From contig NZ_JH164926.1 in NCBI RefSeq assembly GCF_000226875.1, forward strand, positions 490,024-542,959: DNA of 52,936 nucleotides. Direction: 5' to 3'. The notes under the pieces were generated by a model. The model searched no databases, was not told the origin of the DNA, and saw nothing but the letters and a program-made list of their open reading frames with translations. Source of the DNA: Neisseria shayeganii 871. Lineage in GTDB: Bacteria; Pseudomonadota; Gammaproteobacteria; Burkholderiales; Neisseriaceae. The translations under genes and the position numbers were made by a program. Of the stretch, positions 33,440 through 41,170 are shown one piece after another. Each line of letters begins with the position of its first letter. Within the stretch, counting starts at the first letter, position 1.

Positions 33440-34678
33440 ATGCAGATTTATTTGGTGGGCGGCGCGGTGCGCGATGCCCTGCTCGGGCGGGAAGTGAAAG
33501 ACCGCGACTGGGTGGTGGTGGGGGCGGATGCCGATGAGATGGTGGCGGCCGGCTATCTGCCGGTGGGCAAGGATTTTCCGGTGTTTCTCCATCCGCAAAG
33601 CCACGAGGAATACGCGCTGGCGCGCACCGAGCGCAAAACCGCCAAAGGTTACACCGGCTTTGTCTGCCATGCCGCACGCGAGGTGACGCTGGAGCAGGAT
33701 TTGCTGCGGCGCGACCTCACCATCAACGCCATGGCGCGCGATGCCGACGGCGTGCTGATCGACCCCTACGGCGGGCGGCAGGATTTGGCCGACGGCATTT
33801 TGCGCCATGTCAGCCCGGCTTTTGCCGAAGACCCGGTACGCATTTTGCGCACCGCCCGTTTTGCCGCCCGCTACGGCTTTCAGGTGGCCCCGGCAACCAT
33901 GGCGCTGATGCGGCAGATGGTGGCGGCGGGCGAGGCGGATGCCTTGGTGGCCGAGCGGGTGTGGCAGGAGTTTGCCAAGGGTTTGATGGAGCCGCGGCCG
34001 GTGCGGATGCTGGAAGTGTTGCGCGAGTGCGGCGCGCTGGCGGTGTTGCTGCCCGAAGTGGCGGCCTTGTTCGGCGTGCCGCAGCGGGCGGAATACCACC
34101 CTGAAATCGACAGCGGCGTACACACCCTGATGGTGCTGCAGCGCGCCGCCGATTTGGGCTTGGGGCTGCCCGAACGCTACGCCGCGCTGCTGCACGATTT
34201 GGGCAAGGCGCTCACGCCGAAAAACAAGCTGCCGCGCCATCACGGCCACGACGCCGCCGGCGTGCCTGCGGTGCAGGCGGTCAACCGCCGTTGGCGGGTA
34301 CCGAAAGCCTGCGCCGAGCTGGCGGAATTGGTGTGCCGCTGGCACATTGTGCTGCACAGCGTGGCCGAGTTGCGCCCCGTCACCGTGCTCGACACCCTGC
34401 GCCAAACCGACGCTCTGCGCCGGCCCGAACGTTTCCGTGCCGCGCTGGATGTGTGCCAGGCAGACGTGCAGGGGCGGCTGGGTTTGGAACACACGCCTTA
34501 TCCGCAGCGGGCGCATTGGCTGGCCTTGTTGGACGCCGCCCGCGGCAGCGACACCGCGGCAATTGCCGCCGAATACGCCGACCGGCCGCAACAGATTGCC
34601 GAAGCCGTGGCCAAAGACCGCCTGCGGCGTTTACGTCCGCTTCAGGAAGCCTACCGTGCGGCGGCCAAGGCTACCTGA
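33440..34678 (+). CDS. cca: CCA-adding tRNA nucleotidyltransferase
   Basis: Adds or repairs the 3'-terminal CCA of tRNAs without a template. The 412-residue protein begins MQIYLVGGAVRDALLG, with the nucleotidyltransferase motif GGAVRDxLLG and the catalytic carboxylates KDRDWVVVGA, then RRDLTINAMARD (motif B), EDPVRILRTARFAARYGF, and an HD domain (ERYAALLHDLGKALTP; HHGHDAAG), which gives class II gamma-type bifunctional activity. The ATG at 33440 has GGAG 5 bases upstream; two closer upstream starts (33434 GTG, 33437 ATG) are possible. The stop codon TGA is part of an AG-eikDUS. Confidence 0.95.
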   Translation: MQIYLVGGAVRDALLGREVKDRDWVVVGADADEMVAAGYLPVGKDFPVFLHPQSHEEYALARTERKTAKGYTGFVCHAAREVTLEQDLLRRDLTINAMARDADGVLIDPYGGRQDLADGILRHVSPAFAEDPVRILRTARFAARYGFQVAPATMALMRQMVAAGEADALVAERVWQEFAKGLMEPRPVRMLEVLRECGALAVLLPEVAALFGVPQRAEYHPEIDSGVHTLMVLQRAADLGLGLPERYAALLHDLGKALTPKNKLPRHHGHDAAGVPAVQAVNRRWRVPKACAELAELVCRWHIVLHSVAELRPVTVLDTLRQTDALRRPERFRAALDVCQADVQGRLGLEHTPYPQRAHWLALLDAARGSDTAAIAAEYADRPQQIAEAVAKDRLRRLRPLQEAYRAAAKAT

Positions 34679-34707
34679 AAACCGTTTAGCAGGCTTTCAG
34701 GTAGCCT
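34668..34707. terminator. Inverted AG-eikDUS pair at the 3' end of cca
   Basis: AGGCTACCTGAA (34668-34679) contains the cca stop codon; the reverse copy is at 34696-34707. They form a hairpin with a 16-base loop. Confidence 0.7.
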
Positions 34708-34780
34708 GAAGCCCGACTCCTGCTCTTTGAAACACATCCGTGCCGATTCAAGCCCGGCCGCCCAACCCCCGTCTTTCCGC

Positions 34781-34786
34781 TATAAT
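34781..34786 (+). promoter_or_regulatory. -10 element of the recO promoter
   Basis: Consensus TATAAT with a GC-rich discriminator (CGCGCC) only 8 bases before the recO ATG. Transcription from this box would start about at the initiation codon, so the mRNA would be leaderless or nearly so. Confidence 0.5.
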
Positions 34787-34794
34787 CGCGCCCC

Positions 34795-35514
34795 ATGAGC
34801 TCAGCCAACCGCATCGACCACCAACCCGCTTTTCTGCTGTCCGCTACGCCGTGGCGGGAAACCAGCCTGTTGGTGGAGCTGTTCAGCCGCGATTACGGGC
34901 GGGTGGCATTGGTGGCGCGCAGCGCACGCAAACGGCAGAGCGAATTGCGCGGGGTGTTGGTGCCGTTTGTGCCGGTTTGCGTGTCGTGGTACGGCAAGGA
35001 AGAATTGAAAACCCTGCACCGTGCCGAATGGCTGGGCGGTTGGCCGCAACCGCAAAACCGCGCCCTGTTCAGCGGCCTGTATGCCAACGAATTGGTGGCC
35101 AAGCTGACCGCCCGCGAAGACCCGCATCCGGCCATTTATGCCGAACTGGCCGAAGTGATGCGCCGCATCGCCACCGAAGACAACCATGCCGCGGCTTTGC
35201 GGCATTTCGAGTGGGCGCTCTTGCAGCACAACGGCTTGGCGCCCGATTTGCAGCAGGACGGCCACGGCCGTCCGTTTGTGGCGGAGCAGCGCTATTATGT
35301 ACAGCCCGAACACCCCGTGTGGCCGCAGCAGACGGACGGGATGGAAGGCATGGCGGTCAGCGGTGCCGCTTTGCAGGCTTTGGCCGAGCGCCGTTTAAGC
35401 GATCCCGCGCATTTGCAGGAAATCCTGCGCCTCAACCGCCTGCTGCTCGATTTCCGCCTGCCGGAAGGCATCAAAAGCCGGCAAGTGTTGCAACAGTTGC
35501 AGCAGTTCAGGTAG
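34795..35514 (+). CDS. recO: DNA repair protein RecO
   Basis: Recombination mediator that, with RecR, loads RecA onto SSB-coated single-stranded DNA in the RecF pathway. The 239-residue protein starts with the RecO OB-fold (AFLLSATPWRETSLLVELFSRDYGRVALVARSARKRQSELRGVLVPFVPVCVSWYG) followed by the helical domain (LYANELVAKLTAREDPHPAIYAEL; LRHFEWALLQHNGLAPDL). The usual zinc-finger cysteines are absent, as in many betaproteobacterial RecO proteins. It is followed 36 bases later by pdxJ, the classic recO-pdxJ arrangement. Its UAG stop lies in a degenerate reverse DUS (TTCAGGTAGCCC). Confidence 0.94.
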   Translation: MSSANRIDHQPAFLLSATPWRETSLLVELFSRDYGRVALVARSARKRQSELRGVLVPFVPVCVSWYGKEELKTLHRAEWLGGWPQPQNRALFSGLYANELVAKLTAREDPHPAIYAELAEVMRRIATEDNHAAALRHFEWALLQHNGLAPDLQQDGHGRPFVAEQRYYVQPEHPVWPQQTDGMEGMAVSGAALQALAERRLSDPAHLQEILRLNRLLLDFRLPEGIKSRQVLQQLQQFR

Positions 35515-35550
35515 CCCGGTTCCGCCGCACACCCCATAGAAAGGAAGCCC

Positions 35551-36282
35551 ATGTTACTCGGTGTCAACATCGACCACGTCGCCACTTTGCGCAATGCGCG
35601 CGGCACGGTGTACCCCAGCCCGCTGGAAGCCGCCCTGTTGGCGGAAACCCACGGTGCGGACCTGATTACCCTGCATCTGCGCGAAGACCGCCGCCACATC
35701 AAAGACGCCGATGTGGCCGCCATTAAAAATGCTTTGCGTACGCGCATGAATCTGGAAATGGCCCTGACGCCCGAAATGCTCGAACATGCGCTGGCCGTGC
35801 AGCCGCACGATGTCTGCCTGGTGCCGGAGCGGCGCGAAGAAGTGACTACTGAAGGCGGCTTGGACGTGCTCGGCCAGCAGCAGAAAGTGGCCGACTACAC
35901 CGCGCGCCTGCAGGCGGCCGGCATCCGCGTTTCCCTGTTTATCGATGCCGACGAAGCGCAGATTCAGGCCGCCCGCGATGTCGGCGCGCCGGTCATCGAG
36001 CTGCACACCGGCGCCTATGCCGATGCGGCCGGCCACAGCGCCCAATTGAACGAATGCCGCCGTTTGGAAGACGCTGCTTATTTCGCTTCCGAGCTGGGCT
36101 TGGTGGTGAACGCGGGCCACGGCCTGAACATCCACAATGTGGCTCCGATTGCACGCATCCTGCCGATCCGCGAACTCAACATCGGCCATGCCCTGATTGC
36201 ACAGGCGGTGTTTCTCGGCCTGCCCGAAGCCATCCGCCAAATGAAAGAAGCGATGTACCGCGCCCGCAGCCAGCCGGATTAA
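35551..36282 (+). CDS. pdxJ: Pyridoxine 5'-phosphate synthase
   Basis: Condenses 1-deoxyxylulose 5-phosphate with 3-amino-2-oxopropyl phosphate, the last ring-closing step of de novo vitamin B6 synthesis. The 243-residue TIM-barrel protein has the family signatures LLGVNIDHVATLRNARGT, THGADLITLHLREDRRHIKD (catalytic region with Glu and His), PHDVCLVPERREEVTTEGGLD, and VVNAGHGLNIHNV. A ribosome site GAAAGGAAG precedes the ATG. It forms an operon with recO and ends before an uptake-sequence hairpin. Confidence 0.96.
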   Translation: MLLGVNIDHVATLRNARGTVYPSPLEAALLAETHGADLITLHLREDRRHIKDADVAAIKNALRTRMNLEMALTPEMLEHALAVQPHDVCLVPERREEVTTEGGLDVLGQQQKVADYTARLQAAGIRVSLFIDADEAQIQAARDVGAPVIELHTGAYADAAGHSAQLNECRRLEDAAYFASELGLVVNAGHGLNIHNVAPIARILPIRELNIGHALIAQAVFLGLPEAIRQMKEAMYRARSQPD

Positions 36283-36307
36283 CCCGGCGCTGTCTTTATC
36301 CGGAATC

Positions 36308-36346
36308 AGGCTACCTGAAAGCAAAGTTTCGGCTTTCAGGTAGCCT
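36308..36346. terminator. Inverted AG-eikDUS pair behind pdxJ
   Basis: AGGCTACCTGAA at 36308-36319 and its complement at 36335-36346 can pair, with the stem extended by GCTTT/AAAGC, and are followed by AAAAGC and T-rich sequence. Confidence 0.7.
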
Positions 36347-36377
36347 AAAAGCTTTTGATATCCCCTAATTGACACAG

Positions 36378-36545
36378 ACTGAGGCCTTTGCAAACCTCCC
36401 TGCGCAGCAACACAGCGAACGTGAATGCCAGAGATTCAGGTGGAATGGATCGATCAGAAAGATAAGCAAACGAGCGAGTAGCCCCCTAAGGCATCCATGC
36501 ACCGCGCAGAAATGCAATACAGATAGGAGTGTTGCAAGGTCTCAG
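36378..36545. repeat. MITE-like repeat, copy 1 (diverged)
   Basis: A 168-base copy with ends CTGAGGCCTTTGCAAA and TTGCAAGGTCTCAG, diverged from the others in the centre. The interior contains the shared GCGAACGTGAATGCC and ATAAGCAAACGAGCGAGTAG segments found in copy 2. Confidence 0.75.
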
Positions 36546-36628
36546 ACTGGTAATTCGGCTTTTGGGAGTTTGGCTTGGGCAGCAAATATACCTGCTGCAA
36601 ATATAAAGAGCGCGGCAAAATTCGACAC
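36546..36628 (-). pseudogene. Possible signal-peptide-coding remnant next to repeat copy 1
   Basis: Read from a GTG at 36628, the minus strand encodes SNFAALFIFAAGIFAAQA followed by KLPKAELPV and a stop at the repeat boundary. This looks like a Sec signal peptide with an AxA-type cleavage site and then nothing, so the repeat may have replaced the rest of the gene. It is too short for certainty. Confidence 0.3.
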
Positions 36629-36913
36629 CTTACGAACATTTATCAGGCAAAAATAAGAATTTATTCTTGATCTGCAGATACTGCCTCCTGCTTGCTAACG
36701 ACGCCCCCGAATTCAACTCGTTCTTTTGCCGCTCTAATTCTAATCTTTCCACTCAGAGCGATGCTTCTGGTCACCTTTATGGCTTTGCAGGGACATGGAA
36801 TAGCGACTTGCAGTAAGCAACCATCTAATATCCAAGCAAAAATATCAATAGAGAGTAGATGTAGAAACAGCCGAAAGCCCTAAGCGCGGACTTCGGCTGG
36901 TGGCTGAAATAGG
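36629..36913. other. Gene-free stretch between two repeat copies
   Basis: No credible reading frame was seen on either strand. AGCCGAAAGCCCTAAGCGCGGACTTCGGCT near 36870-36900 is a hairpin with a 7-base stem. Confidence 0.45.
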
Positions 36914-37101
36914 CTGAGACCTTTACAAAACCCCCAGATGTGGATGCAGTTCAAGGCGTAGCAGCGCAGCGAGCGTGAACGCCAGGAATCCCCGTGGGAC
37001 AGACATATCAGATAGATAGGCAAGCGAGCGAGCAGTACCCATAGGGCATAAACGCACAACGCAGAAATGCGCCACAGATGGAGGTTTTGCAAAGGTCTCA
37101 G
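36914..37101. repeat. MITE-like repeat, copy 2
   Basis: A 188-base element bounded by CTGAGACCTTTACAAAA and TTTTGCAAAGGTCTCAG. The inner part reads CCCCCAGATGTGGATGCAG, then CAAGGCGTAGCAGCGCAG, and near the other end AGAAATGCGCCACAGATGG. The GAGACCTTTGCAAAA end resembles the ends of IS5-family elements known from Neisseria (IS1106 type), and no transposase is present, so it could be a non-autonomous derivative. Confidence 0.85.
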
Positions 37102-37162
37102 GCTTTTTGACAAAACTTTAACCGTGTTTCATCACAATAAGGAAGGCACCTCTCTGTTTGAT

Positions 37163-38917
37163 TTACAGCAGCTCTGTCGGCACGGCCAGCAGGGCTTCGC
37201 CGCCGCTGGCGATTTGGGAGGCGTAGGTGTGGATCTGCGGCAGCACATAGGCGAAGTAGGCCTGCGCAGTGTGGCGGCGGGCATCGGCAAAGGCTTCGCC
37301 GAAGCCGCTGTCGCCGGCGGCCAGGTATTCTTTGGCCAAGGCGGCGGCGCCGAGGGTGCAGCCCATTTGGTGCAGATAGGCGTGGGCGTTGGCGGCGGCC
37401 AGCTCGGGGTTGGCGGTGTATTGGGCGAGGATGGTGCTCACGCTGCTGCGGGCGGCGGCGAGGGCTTGGCGCAGGGTGTCGGCCAGGCCGGCGTCGGCAG
37501 CGGCCAGCCGCTCGGCCGTGCCTTGGGCTTCGTCCAGCAGGGCGTAGGCGGTGCGGCCTTGGTCGGCGGCGGTTTTGCGGCCCATCAGGTCAAGCGCCTG
37601 GATGCCGTTGGTGCCTTCGTAGATGGCGGTGATGCGTACGTCGCGCACCAGCTGGGCAGCGCCGGTTTCTTCGATGTAGCCCATGCCGCCGAATACCTGC
37701 ATGGCCTGATTGGTGAGCGTGGTGCCGTTGTCGGTGCTCCAGGCTTTGACGATGGGAATCAGGTAGCCTAAACGCGCTTGGGCGGCTTGGCGGGCGGTTT
37801 CATCGGGGTGGTGGTGGGCGAAGTCAATGGCGGCGGCGGCCTGCAGATAGAGGGCGCGTTGGGCGGCAAGGGTGGCTTTCTGCACCAGCAGCATACGGCG
37901 TACGTCGGGGTGGTGGATGATGGTCACCGCGCCGCTGCCGCCGGCGATGCTGCGGCTTTGCACGCGCTCTTTGGCGTAGGCCAGGGCATGCTGATAGGCG
38001 CGTTCGGCCACGGCGTGGCCTTCGATGCCCACGCCAAGGCGGGCGTGGTTCATCATGGTGAACATATAGGCCAAGCCTTGGCCGGCTTCGCCCACGAGGT
38101 AGCCTTCGGCGTCTTCAAACTGCATCACGCAGGTGGGGCTGGCGTGGATGCCGAGTTTGTGTTCGAGCATCACGGCGTGGGCGTTGTTGCGCGCGCCGAG
38201 GCTGCCGTCTCCGTTCACCAAATATTTGGGCACGATAAAGAGGGAAATGCCTTTCACGCCGGCGGGGGCGTCGGGCAGGCGGGCGAGCACCAGATGGACG
38301 ATGTTTTCAGTCAGCTCGTGGTCGCCCCAGGTGATGAAGATTTTTTGGCCGCTGATGCGGTAGGCACCGTTGCCGTTGGGCACGGCTTTGGCGGCCACTT
38401 GGGCCAGATCGGTGCCGGCTTGGGGCTCGGTCAGATTCATGGTGCCGCTCCAGCGGCACTCGCACATCGGCGGCAGGAAGCGCTGTTTTTGCTCTTCGGA
38501 GGCGTGGGTGGCGATGGCTTCGACTGCGCCTAAGGTGAGCATGGGCAGCAGGGAGAAGGCCAGATTGGCCGAACACCACATTTCTTCGCAGGCGGCGGCC
38601 ACGGCGGCGGGCAGTCCTTGTCCGCCGTATTCGGCCGGGGCGCGCACGCCGGCCCAACCGGCTTCGCGGTAGGCTTGGAAGGCGGCGGCCAGATCGGGAT
38701 GCACGGTTACTTGGCCGTCTTTCAAAACAGCGCCGTTCAAATCGCCGGTGCGGTTGGTGGGCGCCAGCACCTCTTCGGCAAATTTGGCGGCTTCTTCCAG
38801 CACGGCGGCGGCGGTGTCTTCATCGAGGCCGCTGTTGCCATGGGTCAGCACATCGACCAGCTGGCCGTGGGTGCGCAGGGCAAACAGCAGCTCGTTAACG
38901 GGGGCGCGGTAGTTCAT
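37163..38917 (-). CDS. Acyl-CoA dehydrogenase, DmdC-like
   Basis: FAD-dependent acyl-CoA dehydrogenase of 584 residues, longer than the 380-400 of classic forms because of an added C-terminal domain (about residues 460-584). Core motifs are visible: MTEPQAG-type MNLTEPQAGTDLAQV, the ITWGDHELTENIVHLVLARLPDAP segment, NDGTTLTNQAMQVFGGMGYIEETGAAQLVRDVRITAIYEGTNGIQALDLMGRK, in which the Glu of YEGTNGIQ is the probable catalytic base. This architecture is that of 3-methylmercaptopropionyl-CoA dehydrogenase (DmdC) and related aryl/acyl-CoA enzymes; the substrate in this organism is unknown. The start at 38917 has AAAGGAG upstream. It stands alone. Confidence 0.9.
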   Translation of the reverse strand: MNYRAPVNELLFALRTHGQLVDVLTHGNSGLDEDTAAAVLEEAAKFAEEVLAPTNRTGDLNGAVLKDGQVTVHPDLAAAFQAYREAGWAGVRAPAEYGGQGLPAAVAAACEEMWCSANLAFSLLPMLTLGAVEAIATHASEEQKQRFLPPMCECRWSGTMNLTEPQAGTDLAQVAAKAVPNGNGAYRISGQKIFITWGDHELTENIVHLVLARLPDAPAGVKGISLFIVPKYLVNGDGSLGARNNAHAVMLEHKLGIHASPTCVMQFEDAEGYLVGEAGQGLAYMFTMMNHARLGVGIEGHAVAERAYQHALAYAKERVQSRSIAGGSGAVTIIHHPDVRRMLLVQKATLAAQRALYLQAAAAIDFAHHHPDETARQAAQARLGYLIPIVKAWSTDNGTTLTNQAMQVFGGMGYIEETGAAQLVRDVRITAIYEGTNGIQALDLMGRKTAADQGRTAYALLDEAQGTAERLAAADAGLADTLRQALAAARSSVSTILAQYTANPELAAANAHAYLHQMGCTLGAAALAKEYLAAGDSGFGEAFADARRHTAQAYFAYVLPQIHTYASQIASGGEALLAVPTELL

Positions 38918-39035
38918 GCTTTCTCCTTTGCGGTGTGTGATTGTTTGTGGGTTTGAGACTGGGCAGCATAGCAAAGGGCGCGGTGCTTGCAAAGGCAAAA
39001 AGCCGATGATCTACTCCAGTTTCCCGGTGCGACAA

Positions 39036-39047
39036 GGCTACCTGAAA
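39036..39047. repeat. AG-eikDUS uptake sequence
   Basis: AGGCTACCTGAA in the divergent gap between the acyl-CoA dehydrogenase and ThiF-family genes. Confidence 0.75.
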
Positions 39048-39086
39048 CTACGGTTTGCGGGGGCGGCGGCAAAGTGGGAATCGGCT

Positions 39087-39092
39087 TATAAT
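39087..39092 (+). promoter_or_regulatory. -10 element before the ThiF-family gene
   Basis: TATAAT followed by CCGCCC, 30 bases upstream of the ATG. The -35 region is not convincing. Confidence 0.5.
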
Positions 39093-39121
39093 CCGCCCTT
39101 TGTTTTTGCGTGTGGAATGAT

Positions 39122-39862
39122 ATGGACGACCGCCAGCTGCTGCGTTACAGCCGCCACATTTTGTTGGACCCAATCGGCATTGAAGGCCAGCAGAAACTTT
39201 TGGACGCCACGGTGCTGGTGCTCGGTTGCGGCGGCTTGGGTGCGGCCGCGCTGCCGTATTTGGCCGCCGCCGGCGTGGGCCGTCTGCTGATTGCTGACCA
39301 CGATACGGTGGACGACACCAATCTGCAGCGCCAGATTACCTACACCGAAGCCGACATCGGCCAAGCCAAAGCCGCCACCATGGCAGGCTACCTGAAACGG
39401 CTGAATGCCGACTGCCGGGTGGAAGCCTACGGCCGCCTGGACGAAGACGGCCTGCGCCGTCTGCTGCCGCAATGCGATGTGGCCTTGGACTGCAGCGACA
39501 ATTTCGCCGCCCGCCACGCCTTGAATGCCGCCGCTTGGGCCACCCGCACGCCGCTGGTGTCCGGCGCGGCGGTGCGTTTTGAAGGGCAGGTGGCGGTGTA
39601 TCGGCCCGACCGGGACGGCCAGCCCTGCTATGCCTGCCTGTTTGACGGCGAGCAGGCGGACGACGGCGCCTGCGCTACCTTCGGCGTGTTCTCGCCCTTG
39701 GTCGGCATTATCGGCACCACGCAGGCGGCAGAAGCCTTAAAAATACTGATGGGCCTGCCGGTCGAAAGCGGCGTGCTGCGTTGCTACCAAGCTTTGAGCG
39801 GAGCATGGCAGCATTTCCGCTTGCAGCAAAATCCCGAGTGCCGGGTGTGCGGCGGGCGGTGA
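39122..39862 (+). CDS. ThiF/MoeB/HesA-family adenylyltransferase
   Basis: E1-like enzyme that adenylates the C-terminal glycine of a small sulphur carrier (ThiS in thiamin or MoaD in molybdopterin synthesis). The 246-residue protein starts MDDRQLLRYSRHILLDPIGIEGQQKLL, with the ATP-binding VLVLGCGGLGAAALPYLAAAGVG, the aspartate-rich DHDTVDDTNLQRQ, DVALDCSDNF, and two zinc-binding CxxC pairs (CYAC; CRVC at the C-terminus). There is no C-terminal rhodanese domain. The start at 39122 matches the family N-terminus; a GTG at 39110 is also in frame. An AG-eikDUS lies inside the gene at 39385-39396 and encodes GYLK. The partner cannot be told from the context. Confidence 0.9.
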   Translation: MDDRQLLRYSRHILLDPIGIEGQQKLLDATVLVLGCGGLGAAALPYLAAAGVGRLLIADHDTVDDTNLQRQITYTEADIGQAKAATMAGYLKRLNADCRVEAYGRLDEDGLRRLLPQCDVALDCSDNFAARHALNAAAWATRTPLVSGAAVRFEGQVAVYRPDRDGQPCYACLFDGEQADDGACATFGVFSPLVGIIGTTQAAEALKILMGLPVESGVLRCYQALSGAWQHFRLQQNPECRVCGGR

Positions 39863-39878
39863 AAGCAATGCAAACAGA

Positions 39879-40012
39879 CTGAGACCTTTGCAAAACCCCC
39901 AGATGTGGATGCAGTTCAAGGCGTAGCAGCGCAGTAAGTGCAAACATATCATCTAGATGGGCGTGCACAACTCAGAAATGCGCCGCAGATGGGGGGTTGC
40001 AAAGCTCTCAGG
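39879..40012. repeat. MITE-like repeat, copy 3 (internally deleted)
   Basis: A 134-base copy beginning CTGAGACCTTTGCAAAACCCCC and ending GCAAAGCTCTCAG. It lacks the centre present in copy 2 (the CGAGCGAGCAGTACCC region). Confidence 0.85.
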
Positions 40013-40029
40013 CTAAAAACTGTCCAAAA

Positions 40030-40068
40030 GCATCAGGCTACCTGAAACTTTTTCAGGTAGCCTGATGC
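40030..40068. terminator. Inverted AG-eikDUS pair between ThiF-family gene and htpX
   Basis: GCATCAGGCTACCTGAAA pairs perfectly with TTTCAGGTAGCCTGATGC around a loop of three to four bases. Two genes converge here, so it probably terminates both. Confidence 0.75.
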
Positions 40069-40139
40069 TTATTCAGCCGCTCCATCACACAATCCAATGG
40101 TTGTAAGCCGAGACGATTTGCCCTGCTCCGGGGTTCCGT

Positions 40140-41000
40140 TTACATCCCGCCTTGCTGCAAACGGGCAATCCGATCATCCAGCGAAGGATGGGTGCTGAGC
40201 AGCGATTTGAATTTGTCGCCGGCGATGCCCATCGCGGTCATCTCTTGCGGCAAACGGCTTTCGCTGCCTTTCAGGCGTTGCAGCGCGGCAATCATTTTCG
40301 GCGCGCCCACCAGCTTGGCGGCGCCCGCATCGGCACGGTATTCGCGCTGACGGCTGAACCACATCACAATCAGGCTGGCCAGAAAACCGAACACCAATTG
40401 CAACACCGAATTCACCAAAATATAAACGCCATAATTGCCCTGCTGGTGCCCGCGTCCATCCCGAGTGCGGCCGGCAGCCACCACATTGGCAACCAAGCGG
40501 GACAGGAAAATCACAAAAGTATTCACCACGCCTTGAATCAGGGTGAGCGTGACCATGTCGCCGTTGCCGACGTGCGCCATTTCATGCGCCAACACGGCTT
40601 CCACTTCGTCGCGGCTCATGCGCTCCAGCAGGCCGGTGCTCACCGCCACCAAAGATTTGTTGCGGCTGGCGCCGGTGGCAAAGGCGTTCGGCTCGGGCGA
40701 AGCATACACGGCCACTTCGGGCATTTGCAGATTCCATTGTTTGGCCTGCGCCTCCACCACCGCCAGCAGCCAAGTCTCGGTTTCGCTGCGCGGCTGGGTA
40801 ATCACATAAGCGCCTACCGCACGCTTGGCACTGCTTTTTGAGGTAAACAGGGAAATCAGCGAACCGGAAAAACCGATCACGGCCGACATCAACAGCATGC
40901 CGTACATTTCTTGCGGATTAATGCCCAATAAGCCCAAGATCAGGCTGAGAACGAACAGAACGGCCAGATTGGTGGCCATAAAAAGAAAAATGCGTTTCAC
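40140..41000 (-). CDS. htpX: Membrane zinc metalloprotease HtpX
   Basis: Inner-membrane M48 protease that degrades damaged membrane proteins along with FtsH. The 286-residue protein has two N-terminal membrane segments (about 5-27 and 33-53), the zinc motif HEMAH at 139-143, two further membrane segments (about 156-215), and the third zinc ligand region REYRADAGAAKLVG. The C-terminus STHPSLDDRIARLQ is typical. Length is normal. It is flanked by uptake-sequence hairpins on both sides. Confidence 0.96.
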   Translation of the reverse strand: MKRIFLFMATNLAVLFVLSLILGLLGINPQEMYGMLLMSAVIGFSGSLISLFTSKSSAKRAVGAYVITQPRSETETWLLAVVEAQAKQWNLQMPEVAVYASPEPNAFATGASRNKSLVAVSTGLLERMSRDEVEAVLAHEMAHVGNGDMVTLTLIQGVVNTFVIFLSRLVANVVAAGRTRDGRGHQQGNYGVYILVNSVLQLVFGFLASLIVMWFSRQREYRADAGAAKLVGAPKMIAALQRLKGSESRLPQEMTAMGIAGDKFKSLLSTHPSLDDRIARLQQGGM

Positions 41001-41080
41001 GGTATCGACTTCGGTAGTGGCCGGTGAACTTGGCGCGGATGGCTTGTTGCGGCCGGGTTGTGTGTGGTCGGTGTTTCCTT

Positions 41081-41111
41081 CGGGCTACCTGAAACGGTTT
41101 CAGGTAGCCCG
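41081..41111. terminator. Inverted DUS-like pair between the M23 peptidase and htpX
   Basis: CGGGCTACCTGAAAC pairs with GTTTCAGGTAGCCCG; each arm differs from AG-eikDUS by one base at the edge. A second stem is not visible. Confidence 0.65.
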
Positions 41112-41170
41112 ACGGACATGTTGTTGTCACATCTATAGTTGGGCGGCGTCACCGCTTGCCCAACCAGGTC

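Noticed and set aside
33291..33677. N-terminal extension of RNase III
   Set aside because: Pro/Arg-rich wrong-frame sequence opposite cca; RNase III length and fold begin at 33290.
36378..36545. Repeat copies as Correia (NEMIS) elements
   Set aside because: The ends are GAGACCTTTGCA-type, not the TATAGTGGATT ends of Correia elements.
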